A stretch of 64,000 bases of DNA from Myxacorys almedinensis A. GTDB lineage: Bacteria; Cyanobacteriota; Cyanobacteriia; Leptolyngbyales; Leptolyngbyaceae. The stretch spans positions 1 through 64,000 of the forward strand of contig NZ_WVIE01000013.1 of assembly GCF_010091945.1 (NCBI RefSeq). Reading direction: 5' to 3'. Position numbers and translations under genes: made by a program. Below the pieces are notes generated by a model. The model saw only the letters and a list, made by a program, of their open reading frames with translations, did not search any database and was not told the DNA's origin. Positions 38,301 through 49,286 of this stretch are shown piece after piece. The stretch's first letter is position 1, and each line of letters begins with the position of its first letter.

Positions 38301-40334
38301 TCAGCGAGATTTCATATCGCTAATTGCGTTGCGGGTCACTCCTGCGATCGCGTGATCTGTCGCTTTCGGCAAGTGATAATATTTACCACCCGATTGTTTG
38401 GCGAGTTCTTTGGCAAATCCGGTGGAGACAAATTTATTTTCTGTATCGATCACCAAAAGCTGAATGCCCAACGCCCGAATCTTTGCCGCAATTTCGAGTA
38501 GTTCACCTTTGATATCTGGTTTTTCGCCATCGGGAAGCACGTCTCCGAGCGATCGCGCTAACGACACGTTGCCGCGCCCATCCGTGATCGCCACAATCAC
38601 GACTTGACCAATATCACCCGATTGTTTTGCGTTAAGACCGACCCGAACGGCTTGAGTCAGCCCATGCGCCAAGGGTGAACCGCCTCCGCAAGGCAAGCGA
38701 TCCAATCGGCGACGAGCCGCTTCGATCGACTTAGTGGGCGGCAAAAGAACCTCAGCTTGCTCCCCTCGAAACGGAATTAGCGAAACCTGATCTCGGTTCT
38801 GATACGCCTCCGTTAGAAGTTGCAGCACCGCGCCTTTCGCAGAATTCATCCGGTTGAGCGCCATTGAACCAGAGGCATCGACCAAAAACACAATTAATGC
38901 GCCCGATTTGCGAGCTAGACGCTTGGCGCGAATGTCGCTTTCTTCAACAAACACGCGCTTTTGAGACCCAGACGGGTTTTCTTCAGATCGCAGCCGCCGC
39001 GATCGCTGATAGGGAGCCGCCGATCGCAGCGTCGCATCGACCGCAATTCGACGCACTTTTCCTTTCGGCAACATCGGTTTGATATAGCGTCCGCGATCGT
39101 CGGAAAACACGATCGAACGGCTCCCAGAGTTGCCCTGTCGAGTCGCCATCTGCGCGAAATACAAAACCTCTGGATCGAGAATCACACCTTCTGGATCAAA
39201 CACAAATTCTTCTGGAATAGGGGGCGACTCTTGCTGTTGCTCGTCTTCAGGCTCGTCTTCTTTTTCATCCTCGTCGTCTTGATCGCGATCAGTCTCGTCT
39301 TGATCTTGAGGGGGGGGCGGCGGCGGCGGATTTTCTTCGGGTGGTGTTTGAATGATTGTCGATCGCGGTACGATCACCAATTCAACCGCGCGGCGCAAAT
39401 CTTCGGCGCTGACTTGAGTTCGTCCATCCAACGCCGCATGAGCTTTTGCCACTCGCAGCGCAAACAGTTCTGCCCGATGCCCCTGAACTCCGCCTCGGAG
39501 CGCTTCGGTCACAAGATATTGAACTTGATCAGACGTGATTTGAACATCGCTCAGCCATTCTCGTGCCAACAAAATCTGCGTCTTGAGCGCGTCAATGTCA
39601 TCGCTGTACTGAGTCAGAAATGCTTGGGGAGAGTCAGAATAGCGCGTGGCTTGCTCGACCGCTTGCACCCGATCGTCAAGTCCTAACACCATGTCTGCTG
39701 AAAGCGCGATCGCAATGCGATCCAACAAATGCTCTCGCAGCGTGCCTTCTTCTGGGTTATATGTTGCAATCAGTAACGGTTTGCAGGGATGCTGAAAACT
39801 AATACCTTCCCGCTCGATCTGATTGCGCCCATCGGTCAGCGCGCTCAGCAGCAGATTCGAGATTTGGTCGTCGAGCAGATTAATCTCATCGATATACAGC
39901 ACGCCTCGATTGGCTTCGGCTAATAACCCTGGCTGAAACACCGGTTCCCCCTGCCGGATCGACTGGCTGACATCGACAGAACCCAACAGCCGATCTTCTG
40001 TAATGCCTAAAGGAATTTGGATAAATGGCGCACGAATTACCGCCGTCGGCACGTCTGATCCGGGTTCAAACTGTGCGATCGTAAAGTCATCCCACTCATC
40101 AGGCGTCGCCGGATCGCAATTACTGATCGAGTCTTGCACCACTTCGATGGGTGGCAGCAACGCATGAATTGCCCGCGCCATAACCGATTTAGCCGTGCCG
40201 CGTCGTCCGGCAATTACCACCCCACCCAACCCCGGATCAACGGCAGCGAGAAGGAGCGCTAGCTTAATGGCTTCTTGACCCACAACAGCAGCTAGCGGAA
40301 ACGCGGTAATGGAAGAATCGATCGTGGCAGGCAT
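38301..40334 (-). CDS. chlD: Magnesium chelatase subunit ChlD
   Basis: AAA+ regulatory subunit of magnesium-protoporphyrin IX chelatase, the first committed step of chlorophyll synthesis. Order: an AAA+ module (about 10-330) with Walker-A region AGRRGTAKS and Walker [11 protein letters not shown]; a Pro-rich then strongly acidic linker (about 335-380, run of prolines then D/E); and a C-terminal von Willebrand A domain with MIDAS motif VDASGSM. Length (677 residues from ATG 40334) is normal; GTG 40364 would add 10. Divergent from hslO. Confidence 0.96.
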   Translation of the reverse strand: MPATIDSSITAFPLAAVVGQEAIKLALLLAAVDPGLGGVVIAGRRGTAKSVMARAIHALLPPIEVVQDSISNCDPATPDEWDDFTIAQFEPGSDVPTAVIRAPFIQIPLGITEDRLLGSVDVSQSIRQGEPVFQPGLLAEANRGVLYIDEINLLDDQISNLLLSALTDGRNQIEREGISFQHPCKPLLIATYNPEEGTLREHLLDRIAIALSADMVLGLDDRVQAVEQATRYSDSPQAFLTQYSDDIDALKTQILLAREWLSDVQITSDQVQYLVTEALRGGVQGHRAELFALRVAKAHAALDGRTQVSAEDLRRAVELVIVPRSTIIQTPPEENPPPPPPPQDQDETDRDQDDEDEKEDEPEDEQQQESPPIPEEFVFDPEGVILDPEVLYFAQMATRQGNSGSRSIVFSDDRGRYIKPMLPKGKVRRIAVDATLRSAAPYQRSRRLRSEENPSGSQKRVFVEESDIRAKRLARKSGALIVFLVDASGSMALNRMNSAKGAVLQLLTEAYQNRDQVSLIPFRGEQAEVLLPPTKSIEAARRRLDRLPCGGGSPLAHGLTQAVRVGLNAKQSGDIGQVVIVAITDGRGNVSLARSLGDVLPDGEKPDIKGELLEIAAKIRALGIQLLVIDTENKFVSTGFAKELAKQSGGKYYHLPKATDHAIAGVTRNAISDMKSR

Positions 40335-40485
40335 GAACAGTGCACATAGGGATTGGATCTTCACTGTACCAATTTTTGTTGCTCATCTCATGGCTTCCCC
40401 TCTGTTAGCGGCAGCGCCATATCATCGCAACGAAATCGTTACAATTAAGAAGACAATAATACAAACAAAACGATAAGGGTTTTTC

Positions 40486-41382
40486 ATGGCTGACCAGTTA
40501 ATTCGGGCAACGGCGGCAGCAGGAGGTATTCGAGCGGTCGGAGTCATCACCACGCGGCTTACAGATGAAGCTCGACACCGCCACAAGCTTTCCTATGTCT
40601 CAACGGCTGCTTTGGGTCGAACGATGGCGGCGGGGTTACTCATCGCCTCCAGCATGAAACGGGCGGAGTCAAGAGTCAATATTCGGATTCGGGGCGATGG
40701 ACCGATGGGTGGAGTCATGGCAGATGCGGGCACAGACGGCACGGTGCGCGGCTATGTCGATCATCCGGATGTGGAGTTGCCGCCCAACCAGAACGGCAAA
40801 TTAGATGTTGGGGGAGCCGTAGGGCGCGAGGGCTATGTCTATGTCGTCCGCGATGTGGGCTATGGCTATCCCTATTCCAGCACGGTTGAGTTGGTGTCTG
40901 GAGAAATTGGCGACGACCTGACTCACTATTTGGTCACGTCTGAGCAAACCCCCTCTGCCTTGGTGTTGGGTGTCTTTGTAGATGTCAACGGTGTGCAAGC
41001 CGCAGGAGGGATATTGATTCAAATTCTGCCAAAAGCAGCAACGGATGAGACCTTGGTTTCGCTGCTTGAGTCTCGCATTGCAACGCTGCAAGGATTTACA
41101 CCGTTACTTCAAGCTGGAAAGACGCTGCCGACGATTTTTGAGGAACTGCTGGGCGATTTGGGCTTAGAGATTTTGCCAGAAACTCAAATGGTGCGGTTTC
41201 ACTGCGGCTGTTCGTTCGATCGCGTCTTGGGCGCGCTCAAGCTGTTGGGCAAAGATGAACTCCAAGACATGATCGAGAAGGATGATGGCGCTGAGGCAAC
41301 TTGCCATTTTTGCAATGAGGTGTATCAAGCAGATAGTGAACATCTTGCAGGGCTAATTGATGACCTTAGGATGGTGGATTAA
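40486..41382 (+). CDS. hslO: Hsp33 redox-regulated chaperone
   Basis: A 298-residue heat-shock protein 33 homologue that holds unfolded proteins when oxidised. The N-terminal domain (about 1-230) includes LGRTMAAGLLIASSMK and GGVMADAGTDGTVRGYVDHP. The C-terminal zinc-switch cysteines are all present: CGC (Cys240, Cys242) and CHFC (Cys273, Cys276). AAGGG lies 7-8 bases before ATG 40486. Convergent with the carotenoid oxygenase gene. Confidence 0.96.
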   Translation: MADQLIRATAAAGGIRAVGVITTRLTDEARHRHKLSYVSTAALGRTMAAGLLIASSMKRAESRVNIRIRGDGPMGGVMADAGTDGTVRGYVDHPDVELPPNQNGKLDVGGAVGREGYVYVVRDVGYGYPYSSTVELVSGEIGDDLTHYLVTSEQTPSALVLGVFVDVNGVQAAGGILIQILPKAATDETLVSLLESRIATLQGFTPLLQAGKTLPTIFEELLGDLGLEILPETQMVRFHCGCSFDRVLGALKLLGKDELQDMIEKDDGAEATCHFCNEVYQADSEHLAGLIDDLRMVD

Positions 41383-41396
41383 ACAACGATAGACGG

Positions 41397-42926
41397 CTAG
41401 CCCTCTGGCGCAAAACACTCTGATGTAAAGCTGCCGTGCAATCCGTAAGGCACATGATGTTTGAGATGGAGCCGCGCGATCGCACCTTGCTCTAGGTTCT
41501 GTGCATCTAAAATTACGACCGAAGAGCGATCGCGCTGACCATCGTAAGCGATCGCCAGAAGCCACCCCTCGTCTTCCGCGCCATGCACTTCGGTAAACAG
41601 CCCCGATGCATCGGAATGGCTGCGAGGCACAAACACGGGTTCACTAACATAGCCATCGGGCGCAAAGCTAGCGAGTTGCCGCACTCCTGTCTCTACATCC
41701 ACCTTCAAAATGGCTTGATGAGGCGCATTCCCGCTCGGTGCATGAGCCGCTGCCATGTAAATATAGCGGTGTCTTCGCCCTGCCACTGCCGGATGCACAA
41801 AGGGAAACTCGCAGCAGCGCTGCTCTAGCAAGTTACGTTCGATGGTCTGTTCCGAGAGCTTGATATGAAATCGCCACAGTTGACCCGGCATCAGCGCCTC
41901 AAAATCGGTCTGCCGATAGTCTGAACCCGGTTCCACCGAGGGCAAGTTCTCGTAGCAAACCGAGTCGAGCACGATCTCTCCGTCTTGCTCATAGGCATTG
42001 GCATGATGAAATACAAAGCCTGACTGCGTTTCAAAAATTATGGGTTGGGGGCGACCCGAAGCGGTATCGCGGGGAATGAGGATAACTCGCGTCGGTTTGT
42101 CGGGGCGAAACTTGATGCATTCTCCTGCTGATTTGAGACCCGCCAAAAAAGGAATCGGATTGAAATCGACAGGATTTTGGAAAAAAATGCAGTAGTTTGG
42201 CGTGATCGCAAAGTCGTGAATAAATGCAAATCCTGGAACCGGATGATCGTGTTGCCTGACGATTTTTCCGTTTACGTCAAGTTCATAAATTGCGATCGTA
42301 AAAGAGAGTCCCGCTTTAATCGAAAAATTCACTAAGCACGGTGCGCCCTGATCAAACTGACTGACCGGATCGATCCAAGGATGAGCCGCAAACGGTGCCC
42401 CCGGCGACAGCACCCCATCAAAATATTCCTGTCCCACCGTTTCTAGGGTTTGAGGATCGAGGCGATGAGGTTCTGCGGCTTCCCACAATGCCAGCAGTTT
42501 GCCGCCCCAGTAGAGAACCTGAGTGTTTGCAATGTTTTTAATGCGAGTATCAAAGGCATTGGCAAGCCAACCTCCAGGTTTTTGCGTGCCAAACACGCCC
42601 CGGTAAAGAATCTTGCCCGCCTCTTGCTCGGCTAAATAGCCCTCTGTTTTGACAAACCGATTGCGGAAATGGGCGCGTCCGTCTTTAAATGCGATCGCAC
42701 AAATCATCCCATCACCATCAAACGGATGCTGCAACCGTTGCCCCTTCACATCCAGCAACCCTGGTCCATTCCGAAACAGCGTCCCCTGCAACGCCAACGG
42801 AATTTCTCCCTCTACTTCATCAATCCAATACTCATATTCGTGATGCAGCGACCGATATCCCTTCTGCCATTCTTCGGTGTTATACGACGTAATAGGGACA
42901 GTAGAAGCGTGTTCAAACAGTTGCAT
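41397..42926 (-). CDS. Carotenoid cleavage oxygenase
   Basis: A 509-residue non-haem iron dioxygenase of the RPE65/CCD family that cleaves carotenoids or apocarotenoids. Four iron-ligand histidines fit His182 (AHPWID), His237 (FIHDFAITPNY), His307 or 308 (GFVFHHANAY) and His497 (GLHGSF). The beta-propeller opening GTLFRNGPG and HPFDGDG are typical. It is closest in feel to cyanobacterial apocarotenoid oxygenases making retinal, but the substrate needs testing. Monocistronic. Confidence 0.93.
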   Translation of the reverse strand: MQLFEHASTVPITSYNTEEWQKGYRSLHHEYEYWIDEVEGEIPLALQGTLFRNGPGLLDVKGQRLQHPFDGDGMICAIAFKDGRAHFRNRFVKTEGYLAEQEAGKILYRGVFGTQKPGGWLANAFDTRIKNIANTQVLYWGGKLLALWEAAEPHRLDPQTLETVGQEYFDGVLSPGAPFAAHPWIDPVSQFDQGAPCLVNFSIKAGLSFTIAIYELDVNGKIVRQHDHPVPGFAFIHDFAITPNYCIFFQNPVDFNPIPFLAGLKSAGECIKFRPDKPTRVILIPRDTASGRPQPIIFETQSGFVFHHANAYEQDGEIVLDSVCYENLPSVEPGSDYRQTDFEALMPGQLWRFHIKLSEQTIERNLLEQRCCEFPFVHPAVAGRRHRYIYMAAAHAPSGNAPHQAILKVDVETGVRQLASFAPDGYVSEPVFVPRSHSDASGLFTEVHGAEDEGWLLAIAYDGQRDRSSVVILDAQNLEQGAIARLHLKHHVPYGLHGSFTSECFAPEG

Positions 42927-43005
42927 AAAAGTCTAAAATTCTCTAAGTGTCGAATGAGCGCGATCGTTATTTGATCCGACTGACTCGTGGAAAATTACAG
43001 CCTAT

Positions 43006-44442
43006 TTATTCTCCTTCTTCAACTGGTTCTGGCTGTTTAGAAGATGTCCAGGCAGAAACCAGGCTGGGTAAGAAAGACTGTCCGATCGGCGTTGCCGGAT
43101 CGGCTTCTAACGCCGGTGCGGGTTGCTCGATGGGGGGGGGTTCAACGGTGTCAGGCAGCCAACCTAATAAAGGAAAAGGCAACAGCGTCGTGAGATTTGT
43201 AATCACGACCAGCAGCCACAGCTTATCGAAGTTGGTGTCTGTCACCCCTAGCCCATGGGTTAAAAGTGCGCCAAGCTCGTAAGACACTAATCCCGCCAAA
43301 TTTACAACCGACATTAGCAGCGCAAATAAGGTTGCTTCTACCCCCGGTGGGCAGAGTCTTGCCGCCAATACCAGCACCGGCATAAAAGCAATTTGCCCCA
43401 TAACAGTGAGAACCAGACTGTCGCCTAAACTAAACCAGCGATCGTCGATGCCCAGCGTCCGGTTGGCATGAGTCACGAGCAACAGCATTGACATGCCCAA
43501 TACCGAAGACAGCACAATCGACCAGCCAAAAATCGTGCGAAAGGGGACTGCCTTCAAAAACCGTTGGAATACCCAAATGCCGACTAGCGAAGCGATACTC
43601 GTCACCAACCGGACTCGACCCAAAAATTCTGGCTCAAACCCCAACTCATTCGTAGAAAAGTAGAAGAAGGCAGACTCCGCTGTGGGAGTGGCTTGCCACA
43701 GAAATAAAAAGGCGGTGGGCATCCAAATCGTTTTTTGAGAAACGGCTTGCTTGAGTTGCCCCAACTGATGACGCACAACTGACCAATCCGACTTTCTGGT
43801 GACGGGTGATTCGGCAATCAACCACGCTACGCCAGACACAATCAGCGGAAAGGTGGCTGTAATTAGAAAAATAGTTCGAGTGTCAAAGATTTGCAGCAGA
43901 GAACCACTGAAATAAGCCGTGATTAAGCCCCCAAGTGCAGAAGCGCCCCAAGACAACGATTGCAACGAGCCTGCCCCGCTTACCGATTCATGCCTAGCGC
44001 GTTCGACCACGATCGAATCGACAATTACATCGCTGACGGCAACCGAGAGAGAACCCAGTGCGATCGCACTAGTTGCTGCCCAAGCAGAATGAACGATCGT
44101 TGCCATGATCACCCAAGACAGGGCACCCAAAAGCCCAGACAACACGAGGTAAGGGCGTCTGCGGTAGCCAAAAATTGGTAACCCGTCAGAGATGAACCCA
44201 AACAACGGCTTCACCATCCACGGAATAGCCACAATGCCCAGCAGAGCAGAAACCTCAGCAGGATTGAGCGCCAATTCATCCTTGAGGAAGAAACTGACTG
44301 ATAGTCGCGCCAGTCCCAAGATACCCTGGACAAAATAGACTAGCAAAATAGCGATCAACTCAGTCGTAGGCTCATGACCGAAGAAAATCTTCTCCGTCAC
44401 CGATGCCTTAATCTTCGCCAAACCAGATTCAGAAACAATCAT
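43006..44442 (-). CDS. Folate/biopterin transporter (FBT/BT1 family, MFS)
   Basis: A 478-residue carrier with about 12 membrane helices. Characteristic segments are LYFVQGILGLARLSVSFFLKD-like sequence, IPWMVKPLFGFISDGLPIFGYRRRPYL, the SDVIVDSIVVERAR region and a late NLAGLVSYELGALLT. Cyanobacterial members transport folates. The C-terminal tail is Pro/Glu-rich. ATG 44442 is chosen; a TTG at 44448 adds two residues. Faces the hlip gene across a 319-bp gap. Confidence 0.93.
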   Translation of the reverse strand: MIVSESGLAKIKASVTEKIFFGHEPTTELIAILLVYFVQGILGLARLSVSFFLKDELALNPAEVSALLGIVAIPWMVKPLFGFISDGLPIFGYRRRPYLVLSGLLGALSWVIMATIVHSAWAATSAIALGSLSVAVSDVIVDSIVVERARHESVSGAGSLQSLSWGASALGGLITAYFSGSLLQIFDTRTIFLITATFPLIVSGVAWLIAESPVTRKSDWSVVRHQLGQLKQAVSQKTIWMPTAFLFLWQATPTAESAFFYFSTNELGFEPEFLGRVRLVTSIASLVGIWVFQRFLKAVPFRTIFGWSIVLSSVLGMSMLLLVTHANRTLGIDDRWFSLGDSLVLTVMGQIAFMPVLVLAARLCPPGVEATLFALLMSVVNLAGLVSYELGALLTHGLGVTDTNFDKLWLLVVITNLTTLLPFPLLGWLPDTVEPPPIEQPAPALEADPATPIGQSFLPSLVSAWTSSKQPEPVEEGE

Positions 44443-44700
44443 TGACAATTTGTAACAAATATCAATTAATAGCTTCTATGATAGCTCCATATCTTCTTTG
44501 CAGAATTTTTAGGCGGCAAAGTCAGCATTTTGGAACATTTTTGGCTTGAGTTTTCCCACTATATTGTTTCCTACTACATTATTAAGGGTAAGAAAACTTA
44601 AGAGTGAGCAAAGATAGGTTTTGCACCGGGGTCAGCGTCAGGTGTCTATTGACTCGATGGATTGCAGGATTTGTATAGAAAAACAAAGTTGCTTAACAAT

Positions 44701-44729
44701 TTGACATTTTTCGTAATATTGTTTAACAT
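44701..44729 (+). promoter_or_regulatory. Promoter for the high-light-inducible gene
   Basis: TTGACA at 44701-44706, a 17-bp AT-rich spacer, and TAACAT at 44724-44729 as the -10, ending 32 bp before the hlip ATG. The perfect -35 and ideal spacing make this a strong sigma-70-type candidate. A clear HLR1 tandem repeat was not found. Confidence 0.6.
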
Positions 44730-44761
44730 TATCGGTAGCTAATGCATTCCAGAGTACCACC

Positions 44762-44941
44762 ATGCAAGATACACAAAAGATCACTGCTCCTTCGGCAGAA
44801 GACCGCAACGCTTGGAGATTTGGCTTTACCCCCCAAGCAGAATTGTGGAACGGACGTTTCGCCATGATTGGCTTTGTTGCTGCTTTGTTTACTGAGTTTT
44901 TTGCAGGCGAAGGGGTTTTGCGCTTCCTGGGTCTGATGTAA
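44762..44941 (+). CDS. High-light-inducible protein (one-helix Lhc-like, Hlip/Scp)
   Basis: A 59-residue thylakoid protein of the HLIP/SCP family, which binds chlorophyll and carotenoid and protects photosystem assembly. The chlorophyll-binding helix carries the signature ELWNGRFAMIGFVAALFTE (E-x-x-N-G-R-x-A-M-x-G). The protein begins MQDTQKITAPSAEDRNAWRF and ends FLGLM. It has its own promoter (44701-44729) and terminator (44986-45017), so it is a monocistronic unit. Confidence 0.95.
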   Translation: MQDTQKITAPSAEDRNAWRFGFTPQAELWNGRFAMIGFVAALFTEFFAGEGVLRFLGLM

Positions 44942-44985
44942 TCCGCTCTCCTCTAAATGTTTGGTCAACCTTAAAAGCTAGTCTA

Positions 44986-45017
44986 CGGGCGACTCGGTAT
45001 AGAGCGCCCGATTTTTT
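44986..45017 (+). terminator. Rho-independent terminator of the hlip gene
   Basis: CGGGCG (44986-44991) pairs with CGCCCG (45005-45010); the inner CTC/GAG extends the stem with one bulged base. A run of six T follows at 45012-45017. It lies 45 bp after the hlip stop codon. Confidence 0.85.
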
Positions 45018-45202
45018 ATGAGCAGTAAATTTTCTAATTTGTGTCAACGTAAACGATGACCTCGACTGAAGATTTTAAATAGGTTGAGACCCAAAACTCA
45101 GCCCACAAGAAACATGCTCTCAACCTCGGTTTTTGTACGCACAATTGAATTCTTACCCCATATTAAACTTCTTACTTTATATATCCAAAGCTTGGAGGCA
45201 TT

Positions 45203-45835
45203 GTGTACGGAGCCAATCCAAATGATAAGCATCCGATGGAGGGATTTCCACAAATCTGCTTTATCAAAAATACGATCGCTAATCCCAACATTATCGTTGG
45301 CGACTATACCTACTACGATGACCCTGAAGATTCTGAAGACTTTGAACGTAATGTTCTCTACCACTTTCCATTTATTGGCGATCGCTTGATCATTGGAAAA
45401 TTTTGCGCTTTGGCAAGAGGGGTGAAGTTCATCATGAATGGGGCTAATCACAAACTATCCGGGTTTTCGACCTACCCATTTCAAATTTTTGGCAATGGTT
45501 GGGAAACCGTATCACCGCACCCCCATGAACTGCCTTATAAAGGTGATACGGTCATCGGCAACGATGTTTGGATTGGCTATGAATCTGTGATTATGCCAGG
45601 AGTGGAAATTGGTGATGGAGCCATTGTTGCTGCAAAGTCCGTTGTTGTCAGTGATGTTTCACCCTATGCTGTTGTGGGTGGAAATCCGGCAAAGTTAATT
45701 AGGCAACGGTTTGACGATGAGGTAATTCGATCGCTCCTTGAAATTGCCTGGTGGGATTGGGACTGCGAGAAAATAACGCGCAATCTTGAGAAAATTGTGG
45801 CGGCTGATATTGATGCGCTGGCAAAGTGTGAATAG
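45203..45835 (+). CDS. Vat/XAT-family acetyltransferase
   Basis: A 210-residue left-handed beta-helix acetyltransferase of the CatB/Vat type. Hexapeptide repeats and the loop [21 protein letters not shown] (catalytic His in NH) are followed by [23 protein letters not shown] and [17 protein letters not shown] 45203 is the start: GGAGG lies 4 bases upstream. Family members inactivate streptogramin A or chloramphenicol, but many chromosomal homologues have unknown acceptors, so resistance should not be assumed. Confidence 0.9.
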   Translation: MYGANPNDKHPMEGFPQICFIKNTIANPNIIVGDYTYYDDPEDSEDFERNVLYHFPFIGDRLIIGKFCALARGVKFIMNGANHKLSGFSTYPFQIFGNGWETVSPHPHELPYKGDTVIGNDVWIGYESVIMPGVEIGDGAIVAAKSVVVSDVSPYAVVGGNPAKLIRQRFDDEVIRSLLEIAWWDWDCEKITRNLEKIVAADIDALAKCE

Positions 45836-45860
45836 CGTGCAGCAAAATAGGATAACCTCT

Positions 45861-45959
45861 CTAGTGGTCTGTCAAGATTGAAATGGGGGACTAGGAGAAG
45901 AGGGGGAGTCTAGTAATCGGAACCCTCCACCCCTCCACTCAACGTTGACAATCTACTAG
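45861..45959. repeat. MITE-like element, copy C, with both terminal inverted repeats
   Basis: A 99-bp element bounded by CTAGTGGTCTGTCAAGATTGA on the left and, read on the other strand, CTAGTAGATTGTCAACGTTGA on the right, an imperfect inverted repeat of about 21 bp. The interior is purine-rich on the left and C-rich on the right. It is the best-preserved copy of the family also seen at 5742-5874, 7984-8101 and 55289-55370. No coding capacity; lies between convergent genes. Confidence 0.7.
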
Positions 45960-45996
45960 GATCTCCGTCGCTCAACAGGTTTTCGATAAAAAATCC

Positions 45997-46024
45997 AAAA
46001 AACCCGATGACAAAAGCCATCGGG
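45997..46024 (-). terminator. Rho-independent terminator of sigA
   Basis: CCCGATG (46003-46009) pairs with CATCGGG (46018-46024) around an 8-base loop. On the minus strand the stem is followed by six U (A-run at 45997-46002), and further U-rich sequence lies beyond. It is 25 bp after the sigA stop codon. Confidence 0.88.
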
Positions 46025-46048
46025 CATAGAGATCAAAATTACTGAAGT

Positions 46049-47185
<1,137 letters not shown>

Positions 47186-48201
47186 GCCGCGTTCCTCATG
47201 CTCCTTAAGTAGTCAAAAAATTGTGGCAGCGGAAACAATGTCTAATTAAGTTTTGGTAATCGCCGTTAGGGGCGTTGGGTGGGTTGCGATCGCACGGTCT
47301 CTAAAAGTAGCTGCCTGCCCCGTAAAACAGTGTGTCCCGCATGGATTGCACTCACAAAGAAGTGTGCAAGCGAATAAGAAGCACTACTTCTGCGGAAATA
47401 CACCGTTGGGTAGATGCACCGTTGCACAAATCTTAATTGATAACTGATTGAATGTCTCCCCGATTGTAGCCTTTCTCACAAAAGTTGCACCCTTTTTATG
47501 AACCTTTATCTTTGAAACTGAAAAACGAATACCGCTAGAAAAGCATGATTTGCAACATAAACTTCTATTGGCTCAGCTTCTAGACCCCTTATCAGAAAGT
47601 CATCAATCAAAGACATATCTCAATCATGGCGCAATTGCAGCAAATGTTTCGAGACCAAAAACGCACTTTTATCAAACCAATCGATCGTTACATAGCCTAA
47701 ACAGGAATAGCTAAAACAAATTTATAAGTACATCCTGCCTAAGGTCATCCCCAAAAACATCCGCGATGGTTTTGGAAACACAAATCACGGCTCTTGATGA
47801 TACGGTAGCCCAAATCTAACGAACCGGACTAGGAGAAACATTAAGTTAGATGATGCTAGGGAACAGTAATGCTTGTAGATCAAACAACCTAGGGGCAATA
47901 GCGAAGTTGCTTTATACCTACTGAGCAGCCTGTACTCTAAGGCAAACTATAGTTTCCAAAAGTATACAAGCTGCAATAGGATGGGTTGTTAAAGAATCAG
48001 AATTTTTTATGGCTTTAGGAGCGCTACATCAAGAAGATTTAGTGAATGTTTGTACTATAAAATTTTACTTTAGGAGAAAATATTAGAACAACTCAAAGAA
48101 TGCTTACAGCAATGCTTTGCAAACAGCATATCTTTTGAAGACAAACATAATAGCTCATCAAAATAAGCCTATATCTAATAAGTGAGCGTGAAAAACGATG
48201 G
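47186..48201. other. Gene-free stretch upstream of sigA, 1016 bp
   Basis: No coding frame of note on either strand and little HIP1. The half nearest sigA (to about 47450) presumably holds its promoters. The rest is AT-rich with many stop codons and short A/T runs and shows no obvious hairpin. A small RNA cannot be excluded, but no known family was recognised. Confidence 0.45.
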
Positions 48202-48915
48202 CTAAACGTGGGGCAATGCTAGCCAAATCTGGTTGATGGTAGAAAATTGATAGCCACTCTGCACCAGCCTGGGAATGAGACTATCAACCGTTTCTGCAAC
48301 ATCTCTGCCGCCGCTATCCCCATCGTGAAGCACAATGATTGACCCGTTTTGAACCTGGTCTACCACTCGTTGCACAACAATTGATGCACCGGGACACACC
48401 CAGTCTTCGGGAATAATGCTCCACATCACGGTGCGATAGTTCCAATGGTGCAAATGGTTTAGCGTTTGAGGCGTAAAGAGACCATAAGGGGGGCGAACAT
48501 CAATCAACGTGTTGGGATTGATTTGGCAGGTTTTAGCGATCGCAGCCCTCGTCTGTGCTAGGTCGGTTTTCAGGTCGGTAGCGCTCAGGCTTGTAAAGGC
48601 TCGGTGGTGGTAGCTGTGTAACCCAATCCAGTGACCGCGCTGATAGATCTGACGGGCAAGGTCGGGATAGGCTTCAACACAGGCTCCTAGCCAAAAAAAT
48701 GTGGCACAAACTTTGTGGTGGTCAAGCACATCTAAGAGTTGAGGTGTGTACTTTGGGTGCGGACCGTCGTCGAAGGTAAGCGCGATCGCAGGGCTATCCG
48801 CACGACCTGACCAAAGGCAATGAGGAAACGTCGGCTTGAGCACGCGATGGAGCAAAGGATAGAGCCGTGCGAAAGTCATTAATAAACGGTAGAGGGCAAT
48901 TAGCTTGCTAAGCAA
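48202..48915 (-). CDS. Polysaccharide deacetylase (NodB domain)
   Basis: A 237-residue carbohydrate esterase 4-type enzyme that removes acetyl groups from envelope polysaccharide or peptidoglycan. NodB motifs: TFDDGPHPKYT (Asp49 base, Asp50 metal ligand), HSYHH (His100 and His104 metal ligands) and RPPYG; the terminal LHDGDSGG segment is also typical. The start is uncertain: TTG 48915 or ATG 48879. The N-terminus is not a clear signal peptide. It overlaps the 3' end of the receiver-like gene by 16 bp, so the pair is co-transcribed. Confidence 0.9.
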   Translation of the reverse strand: MLSKLIALYRLLMTFARLYPLLHRVLKPTFPHCLWSGRADSPAIALTFDDGPHPKYTPQLLDVLDHHKVCATFFWLGACVEAYPDLARQIYQRGHWIGLHSYHHRAFTSLSATDLKTDLAQTRAAIAKTCQINPNTLIDVRPPYGLFTPQTLNHLHHWNYRTVMWSIIPEDWVCPGASIVVQRVVDQVQNGSIIVLHDGDSGGRDVAETVDSLIPRLVQSGYQFSTINQIWLALPHV

Positions 48916-49286
48916 CGTTGGCGGGCAGAGGCAGACTGAACCAGAGAAGAGAGAATATCGCTGCTGAGTGGTTTAACAAGAAAGCCATCAAACCCAGGAT
49001 TTTGATCTTGGTAAAGCCAGCGTGGCATGTGGCAGTCGGTTAAGATAACTAGGGTGATGCTTTCTGCATCTGCGATCGCTCTTAGCCGTTGCAACAGCGG
49101 CTCAGACCAGTCGTTGCCGTGCAAGATAATGAGGCAGGGAGGAGTTTGCCTCACCCAGGAAATGGCATGCTCGATGGAGTTTGCAATCTGCACCTCAAAC
49201 TTTAATCTCTCCAGAAGAGATTCTAGACCGTGTAGCTCATCGAGCCACTGCGATAATAGCAGAACGTAGCTGGAGTCAAATATCAT
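48900..49286 (-). CDS. Degenerate response-regulator receiver protein
   Basis: A single receiver-like alpha/beta domain of about 128 residues (ATG 49286; GTG 49325 would add 13). The beta-3 strand reads CLIILHGNDW where phosphorylatable receivers have an Asp; the acidic pocket residues at the N-terminus are also lacking (SSYVLLLSQWLDEL). The switch Thr (LVILTD) and the Lys (FLVKPL) remain. It therefore looks like a phosphorylation-independent pseudo-receiver. Its frame overlaps the deacetylase gene, suggesting joint action, but no output domain is present. Confidence 0.75.
   Translation of the reverse strand: MIFDSSYVLLLSQWLDELHGLESLLERLKFEVQIANSIEHAISWVRQTPPCLIILHGNDWSEPLLQRLRAIADAESITLVILTDCHMPRWLYQDQNPGFDGFLVKPLSSDILSSLVQSASARQRCLAS

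Noticed and set aside
38961-39686. 241-residue plus-strand frame inside chlD
   Set aside because: Antisense shadow of the acidic linker and AAA region of chlD; composition is biased (Arg/Phe/Leu) and lacks domains.
45203-45835. Antibiotic resistance gene
   Set aside because: The Vat/XAT fold is clear, but chromosomal homologues often have unknown acceptors and there is no mobile or resistance context.
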